DNA from: Yponomeuta sedellus
Taxonomy: Eukaryota; Arthropoda; Insecta; Lepidoptera; Yponomeutidae
Direction: 5' to 3'
Assembly: GCA_934045075.1 (NCBI GenBank)
Contig: OW203730.1
Location: 6,088,785 to 6,152,784, forward strand
DNA: 64,000 nucleotides
The stretch's first letter is position 1. Each line of letters starts with the position of its first letter. This document shows, one piece after another, positions 32,286 through 41,433 of the stretch. The notes under the pieces are model-generated. The model was not told the origin of the DNA, ran no database searches, and saw only the letters and a list, made by a program, of their open reading frames with translations. A program made the position numbers and the translations under genes.

Positions 32286-32953
32286 TTTCGTCTTAGGTGT
32301 AAATATAACTGTAGTTCTTCTTGTCGTAGATTTATAAGGTTGTTATTTGCATCCAAAATCCTTATATTAATCTCGCTAACTGTATTTTGATTTACTGGGA
32401 AATATATCAAATTTTTTGGGATTTCTATAATCCTGTACCCTGGCGGTACATTAGGTGCAAATTCGTAAATTATATGGCTAGGCTTCCCATTTATGTACGA
32501 TCCGCTCACGATATCACATTCTATTCGAACGATGGTTGTTGGTAGAATGTTTACAGGGAAGAGAGACTCATGTAATATATTAGCTTTAAGAGTCTGATTT
32601 CCAAAACCCAATATCCTTCCGATTGAACCGGATTTCTCAAAATGAATATCTTTTGAACAAATTATTTTTGTGCTCAAAGTGTTATTGTTACATATCAAAT
32701 TAAACGTACAGTCTACTAAATTTGTTTTTAAAAAGTCATTTATATCTAATAGCTCGTATGATCCTTCGGGTATTTCAATCATTTCGTTGTCGCCATAATG
32801 AAATTTGTTGTTGTAGCATTCTATGTTAGGAATCGAATTAAACGTCGAAAAAAAGATCAGCCCACATTCATATTCACCATCAAGCTGCAGAGCCGGCGAA
32901 TAAAATGTTGACAAAGCTGGTTTACAACCGGTTATTGATAGCGTGAATGACAT
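32282..32953 (-). CDS. Polinton minor capsid (penton-like) protein
   Basis: 223 aa, beta-rich, starting MSFTLSITGCKPALSTFY, with LDGEYECGLIFFSTFNSIPN and IPEGSYELLDINDFLK. This N-terminal arrangement is usual in the single-jelly-roll vertex proteins that sit beside the major capsid gene in Polintons and adintoviruses. The family assignment rests on synteny and pattern. The frame is intact and 31 bases separate it from the protease. Confidence 0.75.
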   Translation of the reverse strand: MSFTLSITGCKPALSTFYSPALQLDGEYECGLIFFSTFNSIPNIECYNNKFHYGDNEMIEIPEGSYELLDINDFLKTNLVDCTFNLICNNNTLSTKIICSKDIHFEKSGSIGRILGFGNQTLKANILHESLFPVNILPTTIVRIECDIVSGSYINGKPSHIIYEFAPNVPPGYRIIEIPKNLIYFPVNQNTVSEINIRILDANNNLINLRQEELQLYLHLRRK

Positions 32954-32984
32954 CGTAATAATGGTGAGAATAGTTTATGATTTC

Positions 32985-33380
32985 TTAATATAAATGTTTC
33001 AACCAGAATGTTTTTAAAAATTTTATGCATAAATGACCGCAATTATAGGTGTTGTTTTGTTGATAGTTCATATAACTATAATAAACGTTAGTGTTTTTTG
33101 TTAAGTACTTGATTAATTCTACAGGTGGTTTTAAACCATAACTATCAAAGTACACGCTGTAATTATTTATCTTAATGTAGGCTACCCAGTGAGTTCCCGG
33201 ATTTATTGAATTATCTAGATTCAGGATAGCGCACTCGATGTTATTTGATTTGCTTGGTAAAGTGTCTCTCATATAGACACCTCGAAAGTATGGGATGTCC
33301 CGAGTATAATATATTAAATCTATATTACTCAGTGCTCGTCTGGGTAACCTTTTAACTAGTTTTTTGAAGAATGTACGCAC
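32985..33380 (-). CDS. Polinton adenain-like cysteine protease
   Basis: 131 aa. The catalytic set is visible: His64 in GTHWVAYI, Asp79 in YFDSYG, Gln107/108 in YQQNNTYN and Cys114 in NCGHLC. This matches the adenovirus-protease/Ulp1 fold used for capsid maturation. The length is shorter than many Ulp1 proteases but normal for Polinton enzymes. Its start overlaps the PLA2-like gene end by 25 bases. Confidence 0.9.
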   Translation of the reverse strand: MRTFFKKLVKRLPRRALSNIDLIYYTRDIPYFRGVYMRDTLPSKSNNIECAILNLDNSINPGTHWVAYIKINNYSVYFDSYGLKPPVELIKYLTKNTNVYYSYMNYQQNNTYNCGHLCIKFLKTFWLKHLY

Positions 33381-34084
33381 AATCCCTTACCTGTCTTGTA
33401 TGGTTTGATGTATAAACCTTTGCCTAAGGAGATCGATTCCATCATTTTATTGTGACGCACGGATTCAGAAAGATTTTTTTGGGCTGACTTGTAATCATTA
33501 ACTGCTTTTGCTATTCCACCAATACCTCCAGCTAAAGAACCCAATGCTGATAGACCAGCAAAAATAGGAATGAGTGGAAGTATTCCTCCAGTTTTAGGGA
33601 TGGGAATAATTCTTGGCAGCTTCATATTATTTTTCTTATGAAATATTTTTTTTGCTGCTAAGTATGCAAACTGAATAGCATCTTGAATATTTTTAGGTTT
33701 CTTTTTTTTCAGATGCGATTTTAATTTAGCCATAGAAGTTTTGAATGATTTAATTCCAGCACCCGATTTAATTTTTGCTTTCATTACTTTATTCACCAAC
33801 CATGATGCAACTTTTTCACCTCTGCTAGCATCTTCTGATTTTAATCGTTGCTTTGCCATCTTTCTTAGCTCTAAGTCAGCCTTATGCCGATCTTCTAAAC
33901 TTGAATACTTTGAATAAGCTATGTCGTGCAGCATACAAGCGCTGTCCAAAGGGTTTATGCCTTTATCGCCTCTTTGCAAACGTTCTTGTAATCGAGTACC
34001 TGGACCGCAGTAGTTGTAGCCTGGTAAGTGTAACTCTATTGGTAAATTATTGATTAAAGTATTGAGAAGTCCTTTCCCTTTCAT
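33356..34084 (-). CDS. Polinton phospholipase-A2-like capsid-associated protein
   Basis: 242 aa. Residues 20-60 hold the calcium-loop motif YCGPGT (25-30) and the catalytic pair in MLHDIAYSKY (His53, Asp54), as in parvovirus VP1-type PLA2 and adintovirus proteins. A hydrophobic Gly-rich stretch (GLSALGSLAGGIGG, about 183-197) may be membrane-active. The C-terminus repeats GKGLYIKPY/GKGLC, typical of small adenovirus-like core peptides. Probable role: membrane breach during entry plus packaging with the capsid. Role inferred from families. Confidence 0.85.
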   Translation of the reverse strand: MKGKGLLNTLINNLPIELHLPGYNYCGPGTRLQERLQRGDKGINPLDSACMLHDIAYSKYSSLEDRHKADLELRKMAKQRLKSEDASRGEKVASWLVNKVMKAKIKSGAGIKSFKTSMAKLKSHLKKKKPKNIQDAIQFAYLAAKKIFHKKNNMKLPRIIPIPKTGGILPLIPIFAGLSALGSLAGGIGGIAKAVNDYKSAQKNLSESVRHNKMMESISLGKGLYIKPYKTGKGLCVHSSKN

Positions 34085-34133
34085 AACTAACGATGTAATG
34101 AAAAATAAGTTAACTAATCTGTAGTAATATACT

Positions 34134-35066
34134 TCAATGCTTTATTATAGCACTTTTATTAATCCAACTATTTTCCTCTTGACCTAAGCCGAGCCATTTA
34201 ACAAGATATTTGTTTCCCTTTTTTTTAATTACCTTCTCAACTAAATAAATATTGGGACAGCTAGTTTTTTGCAGTTCGTGTTCGTAAAAACAACCTTTTA
34301 TTGGTATACAATGTTGATCTCGTATGTAATATGTTGTGGGTATAGATTTTATTACTTTTACAACAGTGAATAATTCGGTAGACCAGTTTGGTGTATATCC
34401 TTTTTGAAAATCTCCTTTGTGCTTGCTGATACGGACAAAGTCTCCAACACGAAATTTAATTTTCTTTGCAGGTAAGGAAGGTTGTGATTTGTTTATATTA
34501 CATGCAACGAGTGATTCATTTAACTTGTTTATTTCAGACGGCATATGTTTTGTAGTGCGATGCATAGTATTATTATAGCTCTTAACTATATCACATAAAG
34601 GTTCTCCAATCCACTTATAATTTCCAAACAAGCTAAAATGTTTAAACAACTTGCTCTTCAAAGTTCTTATTAATCTTTCTACTATAGACGCTTTTTTTGT
34701 TGAATAAGTTGAATAATGATTTATTTTCCATCGGTTCGTAAGCTTCTGAAAAACGTCATTGTGAAATTCGGTACCCTTGTCGGTTTGTAAATTAGCAGGT
34801 GATCGGCCTTCTTGTAAAACCTTATCAAACGCTAGAGACACCTCAGTTTTTGTTTTATTCTTTAATGGAGCGATCCATGCGTATTTAGAAAAAGCATCGA
34901 TGACTACTAAAATAAATTTGAATCCTTTGTTAACCTTCTGATAGTTTTGCATATCAATCAAATCGGCTTGCCATAAATCATCAATCCCTTTTAAAATAAC
35001 AGAACGACGTGGGAAATTTCTTCTAGCTGCTTTATGGATTTCATTTACAACAGATTGTTTGCTCAT
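34134..35066 (-). CDS. Polinton integrase with C-terminal chromodomain
   Basis: 310 aa. Retroviral-type integrase core with Asp35 (WQADLIDM), Asp96 (LQTDKGTEF) and Glu130 (KASIVERLIRT). An SH3-like region with FRVGDFVRISKHKGDF follows, then a chromodomain at the end (LVEKVIKKKGNKYLVKWLG). It inserts the element and may target methylated histone tails. The usual N-terminal zinc finger is not seen, and the protein starts close to the core. The start overlaps the upstream gene stop by 4 bases. All catalytic residues are intact. Confidence 0.92.
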   Translation of the reverse strand: MSKQSVVNEIHKAARRNFPRRSVILKGIDDLWQADLIDMQNYQKVNKGFKFILVVIDAFSKYAWIAPLKNKTKTEVSLAFDKVLQEGRSPANLQTDKGTEFHNDVFQKLTNRWKINHYSTYSTKKASIVERLIRTLKSKLFKHFSLFGNYKWIGEPLCDIVKSYNNTMHRTTKHMPSEINKLNESLVACNINKSQPSLPAKKIKFRVGDFVRISKHKGDFQKGYTPNWSTELFTVVKVIKSIPTTYYIRDQHCIPIKGCFYEHELQKTSCPNIYLVEKVIKKKGNKYLVKWLGLGQEENSWINKSAIIKH

Positions 35067-35425
35067 GCTGGTTTCGATGAGTCTCTGAGTGCTACTATAT
35101 GATCTTTAATAATATTACTCGCTTCTACCTTTGAACACTTCTCATCTAACTGTTTCTGTAGCAGTTGTATTTGAGTTTTTATACTTTTAAGTTCATTAAT
35201 GAAATCTTGTTTTTTACAATATAATTTATTGTTTTTTTCTACATACTCCTTGCTAACAGCTTCATCTGCTGCTACAGCTAACGGTAATCCTCTCAATATA
35301 CATTGTTTTAAGTCGTAAACTCCTGACTCATTTTTACTTAGCCCTGTGTTTATAGGAACCAAATTTAATGGATCTGACACACGCAGTCTTTTATGAACAT
35401 GATGTCCAAATTTATCTATATTCAT
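35063..35425 (-). CDS. Polinton coiled-coil protein, 120 aa
   Basis: Begins MNIDKFGHHVHKRLR, continues KQCILRGLPLAVAADEAVSK, and ends with a heptad-rich helix (INELKSIKTQIQLLQKQL). The front half has the flavour of short tail- or fibre-like proteins in Maverick loci (pattern memory only). It lies between the DUF8207-like and integrase genes with an ATGA overlap to the latter. Function unknown. Confidence 0.7.
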   Translation of the reverse strand: MNIDKFGHHVHKRLRVSDPLNLVPINTGLSKNESGVYDLKQCILRGLPLAVAADEAVSKEYVEKNNKLYCKKQDFINELKSIKTQIQLLQKQLDEKCSKVEASNIIKDHIVALRDSSKPA

Positions 35426-35493
35426 CTTGTAAATAGTGTGAAGGTTAGAGTAGAAATAAAATAAAATATAGATTACATAAGTATTTATTCATT

Positions 35494-36438
35494 TTATATC
35501 ACACCACGTTTTTTCAGTTCTGTTAAAACTGATACAATTTCATCATCTAAGCCAGTATTACCGGCATCTTTCGAAGCTATTAATAATTTCAATGTTTCAA
35601 CTAATTCGTTTGGATCATTCCAAAAAATGTAATCTACTTTGTTATCAACTTTTTTAAGCAATGATAAACCCTTTCCTTTGGAAACATTGGCGGAACATAA
35701 TAAGGGTTTTACAATTTGTAAATACTTAAATCCTCTGTTGCTATTGATTGGTTGATTGGGATCATATTTACGTCGATGAGCGTTTGTGCTTATTAGTATA
35801 AATTTATAATTCCTTTTATCATCTTCAGTGATAATGTTTAGATCAGGATTTTTTTTGTAAAGTAATTCACTGAGTCCATTAGTTTTGACATACGAATGAC
35901 CTGCTATTTCAAATGCATCATTAGTTATGGAGAGCGGTGCTGATCCTATCATAGGTTTTCCATTTTCCAATCTAATTCCATAAGGTACATCTTTGAATAC
36001 TTCTGATGATAAAGACCATGACGATAAAGACTTTGCATTTGGTGTTGAAGCACCATCCGAATTTGTTTCAAAAAATATGTCACTCATGTTATTTCTAAGA
36101 CTTTGATTCAGTTCAGAGTCACTTATGTTATCATCGCTGTTACTAGCATTCGATACCTCTTGGAGTGATTCCCTTGAAGAGCTAATTTCAGAAAATTTTC
36201 GTTTCTTCGTAGGTGTAGACTGTCGTGCTAAATGTTCAAGCGAATCAACATCTTCATTACTTAACTGTTCTTGATACGGGGTTCTCGTTAGCTGTTTAAG
36301 TGGATCTGATACTGGTTTGAACATAGTTTCTAATGCCAACTCAGAATCCATTTTAGTATTTTTCATGTTTTGAACCTTCTTTTTAACAGCCTCAGCAGAC
36401 TTAATTATTTGTTGTTTAATTGATTTTTCATCACACAT
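35494..36438 (-). CDS. Polinton DUF8207-like protein
   Basis: 314 aa. A Lys-rich N-terminal helix is followed by an acidic Ser-rich linker (about 70-140), then a conserved C-terminal domain with SELLYKKNPDL, STNAHRRKY, NSNRGFKYLQIVKPLL and WNDPNELVETLKLLIAS. This set matches the domain I know as DUF8207, found next to capsid genes in arthropod elements. Its biochemical role is unknown. It is flanked by the ATPase and the coiled-coil gene in the same orientation. Confidence 0.75.
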   Translation of the reverse strand: MCDEKSIKQQIIKSAEAVKKKVQNMKNTKMDSELALETMFKPVSDPLKQLTRTPYQEQLSNEDVDSLEHLARQSTPTKKRKFSEISSSRESLQEVSNASNSDDNISDSELNQSLRNNMSDIFFETNSDGASTPNAKSLSSWSLSSEVFKDVPYGIRLENGKPMIGSAPLSITNDAFEIAGHSYVKTNGLSELLYKKNPDLNIITEDDKRNYKFILISTNAHRRKYDPNQPINSNRGFKYLQIVKPLLCSANVSKGKGLSLLKKVDNKVDYIFWNDPNELVETLKLLIASKDAGNTGLDDEIVSVLTELKKRGVI

Positions 36439-36519
36439 TTTTTCTTATTTTACAACTACTCGCATATAAAGAAGATAAGAAAGTGGCTTCTGATTTAAAA
36501 AAAACGGCATTTATGTATC

Positions 36520-37209
36520 TCACTCGTCGAAAGTAATAAAGGTGTCGAATTTCATTCTGTAGCATCCGTTATTTCTTTGACAGTCTTTATTAATCACTAA
36601 ATAGCTAAATGTATCTTTCCAAACTTGTGAACAAAGTTCGCGAAATTGATGCCAAGGCATATCAGTGTTCACATGTTCATCATAAATATGACGTAAGTTA
36701 ATATCATCCTGTTTGAATATGATGAGTAGATTTGCATTGTCGCGAACCAGTTGTTTTGGGACTTTGCTATAAGTTTGGTTCAAATAAAAACAGTCTATAT
36801 TTTTATGTCTACCCATGGCAAAGTAATCACGAATGTTATTTTGATTTTCACAGGCAACATCGTCGAAAATAATGACAGAATTTTGAGACGCTAAGCTTGG
36901 ATTTAAGACTTCTTTGTTATCGCGATATTTATAATAACGTATTCCTGGAACGAGATTCATTACCTTCTCTAAAAATATGTATTTTGGTTGATACAACGTT
37001 TTCGAATAAACGTACACGTTACGGAAATGTAAACCATTAGGATGTAAAAGTAACCCAAGGACTAAGTTTGTTTTTCCGCAGTTAGACGGTCCGCAAACTA
37101 TACAACGGATGGTGTTTGGTAAAAGCTTTCCGTGACGATATGTATTTTTTTCAGATCCTACATCAATATTCTCAAGATTTAGTGATGTAGGTTGTTTAAC
37201 AAATTTCAT
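36520..37209 (-). CDS. Polinton packaging ATPase (A32/FtsK-like)
   Basis: 229 aa. Walker A GPSNCGKT at 40-47, Walker B VIIFDDVA near 112-119, and an Asn/Gln-containing sensor segment FYLNQTYSKVPKQLVRDN, which fits the HerA-FtsK-type ATPases of poxvirus A32 and Polintons. It would pump DNA into the capsid. First gene of the cluster, with only ~110 bases to the right TIR, so its promoter must lie there or inside the TIR. Confidence 0.9.
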   Translation of the reverse strand: MKFVKQPTSLNLENIDVGSEKNTYRHGKLLPNTIRCIVCGPSNCGKTNLVLGLLLHPNGLHFRNVYVYSKTLYQPKYIFLEKVMNLVPGIRYYKYRDNKEVLNPSLASQNSVIIFDDVACENQNNIRDYFAMGRHKNIDCFYLNQTYSKVPKQLVRDNANLLIIFKQDDINLRHIYDEHVNTDMPWHQFRELCSQVWKDTFSYLVINKDCQRNNGCYRMKFDTFITFDE

Positions 37210-37321
37210 TTTTGGAGAAATATGTTACCAGTGATGTCCTCATTACTGAAATGCGATCATCACGATTAAACTTCAGTATTTATCTGTGTTACTAACATCA
37301 TTTCATTTCCTGCCGCAAGTA

Positions 37322-37464
37322 AAATTCAGAATCAATCAATATTATTGGGTATTCTGGAACAGATGTAATGAGTTTGAGTGAACGACAAGCCGCGCCAACC
37401 GGCGCGGTGCGTCGTGAGCTCAAACGAATGGAAGCTGGTCCAGAATGCCCAATAACATCCTACT
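37322..37464 (-). repeat. Polinton right terminal inverted repeat
   Basis: Mirror of 25757-25898 with a few substitutions. It also folds: 37341-37357 against 37440-37456, with inner CCGCGCC AACC GGCGCGG at 37390-37407. It ends at TACT before the TATGCA target duplication. Confidence 0.88.
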
Positions 37465-37875
37465 TATGCACTTTCGAAAATGCATTATGGTTCACAAATT
37501 ATCCTATAAAAATACCGGTAGCTACATCTGTTATTATTATGATGAACTACGTTATTACCGCATAAATAAACAAATACCCTATGGTGACATTTTATTTAAA
37601 AAAAAAGGGTATCATTTTGATGTTGTGCTTTGGCACGTAAAAAACATGTCGGCTCCGAGAAGTAAGTAAGTTATTTTTTAGTTTTCTTTTGATTTCTGCT
37701 ACTATTATTATTCTAAAGTAAAGTTGAATATATAATCTCATGTTTTTGTAGTAGTAACTGATATTTCATTCAACTATTTATCCATAGATTACCTTGTAAT
37801 TGTTAGTGTTCGAAAACGATACGTTGGGCAAATATACAGGTGAAACTTGTACTAAATTATACTTTTAGTTTTAGG

Positions 37876-39207
37876 ATGTCCAAGGCTTTGACTACAAATG
37901 AAGTAGTAGATTTACTCAACGAATTGGATTCGGATGATGAGGTGATAAGCGCCGACATATTTGTTGTTGTCCGTTGTTGTCCGATTTGGACTCAGGAGAC
38001 GAAACCAACTTTGATTTTGCAAACCTTTTTTGATATGGTCAACGAATTTTTTTTACAATATGTTATTATTGAAAAAGACATCAGCATCGAGGAGTCAATG
38101 ATACCGTAGTATGGCAGGCATGGATGTAAACAGCATATAAAAAGGAAACCCATAAGATTAGGCGCTTAGGATATTGCTTGTACGCTAATCCATATCAAGG
38201 GTGCTACGAACAATACAGTTCCGGATTAGGTCATCATGTTGTTACAAAATTGATGACTTAGATTCAAAAATTCTACGAAGACACGAGGTTCTCGGTTTAC
38301 TGTGATATTTTTTTCTGGACTGCCCTTAGTATCGTACATGAAAGAGAAAAACGTCCTAGTGACAGGTGCAATACGCAGCAGCCGCATACAGAAGTGCCCT
38401 TTGAGAGACGACAAGTCATGTAAGGAACAACGTGGCTACTACGACAGCCGGCTTGACGCAAATAGTGGCATTTGTGCTGTATTTGCGTCAAGCCGGCTTG
38501 CCGCTGGCATTTGTGTACGATAACAGTGTGGTCACAATGTTATCTAGTGGGTATGGTGTTCAACCATTACAATATGCAAGAAGATACTCAGGTGCCCAAA
38601 AGGAGAGAATAACTGTACCACAACCGAACGTGGTGTGCCAATATAACAGTTTCATGGGTGGTGTCGATCGGCTGGACGAAAATGTGGGTACTTATCGCAT
38701 TGCGATAAGTGGAAAAAGTGGTACATGCCGATAATCTTGTGGCTTGACAGATGTTGCAGTCAACAATGCTACCCTTCTTCTTCTTCAGGCTATATTAGTC
38801 CACTGCTGGACATAGCTCTCCCCTAATGAACCTTCAGCTTGCCGCATTTAGCATCTCTCGGCAGTTTTTCGCAGAACGTAATCCCACCTGGTCGGAGGGC
38901 GTCCTACACTACGTTTGCTACCCTGTTAGCTCGGAATTACTGCAAAGATGTAGATACTCTGGAATTTTGGCGCAGCATTGCTAGATCCTTATTGCAAAGA
39001 AACGGATGTGAAAAGCAACATTCCAGACCTTCAAAGCGTATTTCTACGCATGAGCCTGCTTCGGTTTGTAAACATACCGCCGAGCACATAATCATCAGGG
39101 CACCGAAGAGGATGAGATGTGCGTTATGTACAAGTTTGATGGTCTCTTACTGCGAAAAATGGAAGGTTAACCTACACTCTAAATGTTTTTCGGCATTTCA
39201 TAGTTAA
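37876..39207 (+). pseudogene. piggyBac transposase, decayed
   Basis: The N-terminus is present (MSKALTTNEVVDLLNELDSD, acidic), then a large internal loss removes most of the DDD catalytic core. The later part is recognisable across frames: SGLPLVSYMKEKNVLVTGA, IQKCPLRDDKSCK, YNSFMGGVDRLDENVGTYRI and a C-terminal Cys-rich tail (CALCTSLMVSYCEKW). Breaks are an inverted duplication at 38446-38498, frameshifts, and a LINE insert at 38776-38915. It cannot make an active enzyme; any movement must have been in trans. Confidence 0.85.
38776..38915 (-). mobile_element. RTE-type LINE 3' fragment inserted in piggyBac
   Basis: Reverse orientation: 'tccactgctggacatagctc' and 'acctggtcggagggcgtcct' match the 3' end read forward at 47175-47400. 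Flanked by the 9-bp duplication TGCTACCCT (38767-38775 and 38916-38924). Confidence 0.75.
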
Positions 39208-39455
39208 ATTATAAGTATTTAGAATTATTTCTTTCCTTTTTTTCAATAAAGAACATAGAAAACCTCGTTGTTTAAATTACCTATATATCTTGTAGCATAT
39301 ATGCCCAATGTATCGTTTTCGAACACCTAAAAAACACAAAAAATATATTTTTTGCCAACTTAAAATCACCTTAAACTTGTATCTTAGCCTATTGGCATCA
39401 ACATTATTGAAAATGATCAAAATCTAAAACAAAAAAAGTTCTGGCCATATATGGG

Positions 39456-40710
39456 TCACAATTCAAAACTGTTAGATGAACGACTACGACGGGTGGAAAA
39501 AATTGTTACACAGCTAACAAGCAAGGAAAACAACTCTATGTACTCTACATATGTATTAACACTGTATAACCAATTTATAAGTAACTTCCGTACTATCTAC
39601 ATTAAAATAAGTGAAATTGAAACTGCTATTGCATTCAGTAGAGTGTCTGTGTTACACCAATCGATAGTTAATTCCACGGAATTACTTGATCATCTCAAAC
39701 GAATTTCCGAAACGGAAAATTTAATGTATGAGGTAGTTTTAAGTAATCTGATTAAGTTCGAAGAATCCATAACTGTGAAATCCTATATGAAGGGTAATGA
39801 AATAATGTTTATAATGGAAATACCTTTAACTGATAACAATACGTATAACTACTATAAACTCTATCCCTTACCCATTTTCCATGAGCCCCGAAATAAGACC
39901 TTTATAATTATCCCTAAATATCCCTACCTTCTGGCAAAAAGTTCGACATACTTACCCTTTAACCAACCATGCAAGCGAATAGCCGACGACCGCTTCTTAT
40001 GCGCCGAAGAAAATCGAGTTCTCTACCCGAAGGAGACCTGTGTCCAGCAACTCCTGAGTTATGAAGACAACCTCACGCACTGTCTCCAGGTTCCTGTACG
40101 TATTGAAGCCACAAAGGTACAACAGATCAGCCCAAATAGCTGGATATTGTATGCTAGAAAAAAGACCATGTTAACGAAGAAATGCAGCACCGACACCACA
40201 CGAGAACATGTCCTCGGGACATACATTCTAACTATAGACGAACCTTGTGATGTATACTGCGACAACCTTCACCTGCATCGTGAACGATCCTATGTAGAGA
40301 ATATGGGGTATACAAGAACTCCCATCATCACCTTACCCGAACTGAAACCCAGTAACGTGCCTAGCATGCCCCCAGTGAATATGGAAGACATCAACTTGGA
40401 CGAGCTGAACATGCTCGCATATGCGATGAAGCAGAAGGACATCTTCAGTGATAGTGAAAGTGAAACTTATAGCGAAGTGATAGTGCATAGCATTAGTCTT
40501 GCTACTATAGTTTTATATGTGTTTTTAGGATTAACGATTGTATGTCTAGTAATATTTAGATTTAAGGTTCAAAGTTCATTTATAACGTGCTGGCGAAATC
40601 ACCAATGTCAAAATCCATCGGATGATTTCGCTCTTAAGGAGGGAGGAGTTATACAACCCCATCAACCCTCTACCAGTAGAGTACTTACAGTTAGAGCTGA
40701 CTCTGCATAG
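39456..40710 (+). pseudogene. env: Errantivirus 1 env, 3' half
   Basis: Continues env immediately after the piggyBac right end. It has a helical region, a Cys-rich ectodomain, a single membrane anchor near 40480-40560 (TIVLYVFLGLTIVCLVIFRF) and a short tail whose last codons run into the LTR. The ATG at 39451 belongs to the piggyBac end and is not the natural start. Membrane glycoprotein of the element; disabled by the split. Confidence 0.85.
40636..40646 (+). promoter_or_regulatory. Polypurine tract of errantivirus 1
   Basis: AAGGAGGGAGG immediately before the 3' LTR; primes plus-strand synthesis. Confidence 0.85.
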
Positions 40711-40873
40711 CCACGTAAGCTTTCTTTAGAGATAAGGTGTTAGACCTAAGATATTCGTGTGACCATTTTAAATCAATACAGTAGCGCTCTCCGAATCGAG
40801 TGGACGTATTCACTAGTTTTATTTTAGAATTAATCTTTTTAAAAAGCTCCTTGGCTCCCATCATAACTTGTCT
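40647..40873 (+). repeat. Errantivirus 1 3' LTR
   Basis: 227 bp, matching 19482-19708 base for base by eye, followed by the AGGT target duplicate. Confidence 0.92.
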
Positions 40874-41169
40874 AGGTACCCTCGGCAAAATAAACAATAA
40901 AACAAGTGAAATTCGTATAAAAACAGTTTTAATTAATGGTAACTGGATGAGCTTTTTTCATACTGAAGCCAGCCAAGGCTGTAGCACAGTATGAATCTTG
41001 ATGTCGTGTTGTTACCATTACCTTCTGTTGGAAAACCGTCTGTGGCGAGCACATGTCACTGACAATGCCCCCGAGATTACCTTTGTCAGCTCCTCTAGCT
41101 AAGCGCACACATACTAAATTCATGACGTGCGTAATAAACGATCTATAAATGATGTAAATTATCTATAAT

Positions 41170-41337
41170 GTAAAAATGAAACGCTGAATGTGTTCGTAAG
41201 CACAAATCTCGAGAGCAGCTGAACCGATTTCACGAATTATTTTTTAGAATATTCCGAAGTACGAGGATGAAAAATAAAAAAATAAAAACTAAAGAATCGA
41301 CTGTTAAGCGGTACGAAGTTCACTGAGTCAGCTAGTA
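41170..41337 (+). mobile_element. Helitron 3' end
   Basis: 'gagagcagctgaaccgattt' and the terminal 'gtacgaagttcactgagtca' then GCTAGT. Helitrons end CTAG before T. A reverse relative is at 46538-46697. Truncated at the 5' side. Confidence 0.55.
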
Positions 41338-41433
41338 TTTTAATAAAAATACCCAGTTAATAAGTTTAGAATTGAGATGACTATTGTTTGAACAATCTGT
41401 TTAGCATGTAATTTTTAAAGTATATAAAAAAAA

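Larger units (their letters stand above)
25757..37464. mobile_element. Polinton/Maverick-type element lacking DNA polymerase B
   Basis: 11.7 kb, beginning AGTAGGATG and ending with its reverse complement, with a 6-bp target duplication TATGCA at 25751-25756 and 37465-37470 (Polintons typically start AG and duplicate 6 bp). TIRs are ~140 bp. A minus-strand cluster (37209 to 30443) encodes ATPase, DUF8207-like, coiled-coil, integrase, PLA2-like, protease, minor capsid, a 48-aa peptide, major capsid and a Cys-rich protein. A plus-strand spliced gene faces it. All minus-strand ORFs are intact, but no polymerase B motif is found in 25.9-30.3 kb. Confidence 0.88.
25715..39455 (+). mobile_element. 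piggyBac element (decayed), carrying a Polinton
   Basis: Left end CCCATATATGCCCAG at 25715 follows TTAA, the piggyBac target. The right end is the reverse complement of CCCATATATGGCCAG, ending at 39455; the 15-bp TIRs differ at one position. The right flank reads TCAC rather than TTAA, so the right target copy is altered. An additional inverted block (TTCGAAAACGATAC) at 37808 and 39310 resembles subterminal repeats. The interior holds a Polinton (25757-37464) only 42 bp from the left end and a broken transposase at 37876-39207. Confidence 0.8.
19482..40873 (+). mobile_element. Errantivirus 1 (Ty3/gypsy with env), env split by nested elements
   Basis: Flanked by 227-bp LTRs (19482-19708 and 40647-40873) that read as identical, with target duplication AGGT at 19478-19481 and 40874-40877. 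Order: PBS, leader, gag, pol, env (first half), piggyBac plus Polinton, env (second half), polypurine tract, LTR. Without the insert it would be about 7.6 kb, normal for the group. Damage: a nonsense codon in gag, and env interrupted at 25714/39456. Identical LTRs mean recent integration, barring gene conversion. Confidence 0.92.

Noticed and set aside
39451..39455. ATG at 39451 as the env start
   Set aside because: It lies within the piggyBac terminal repeat; an accident of the insertion.
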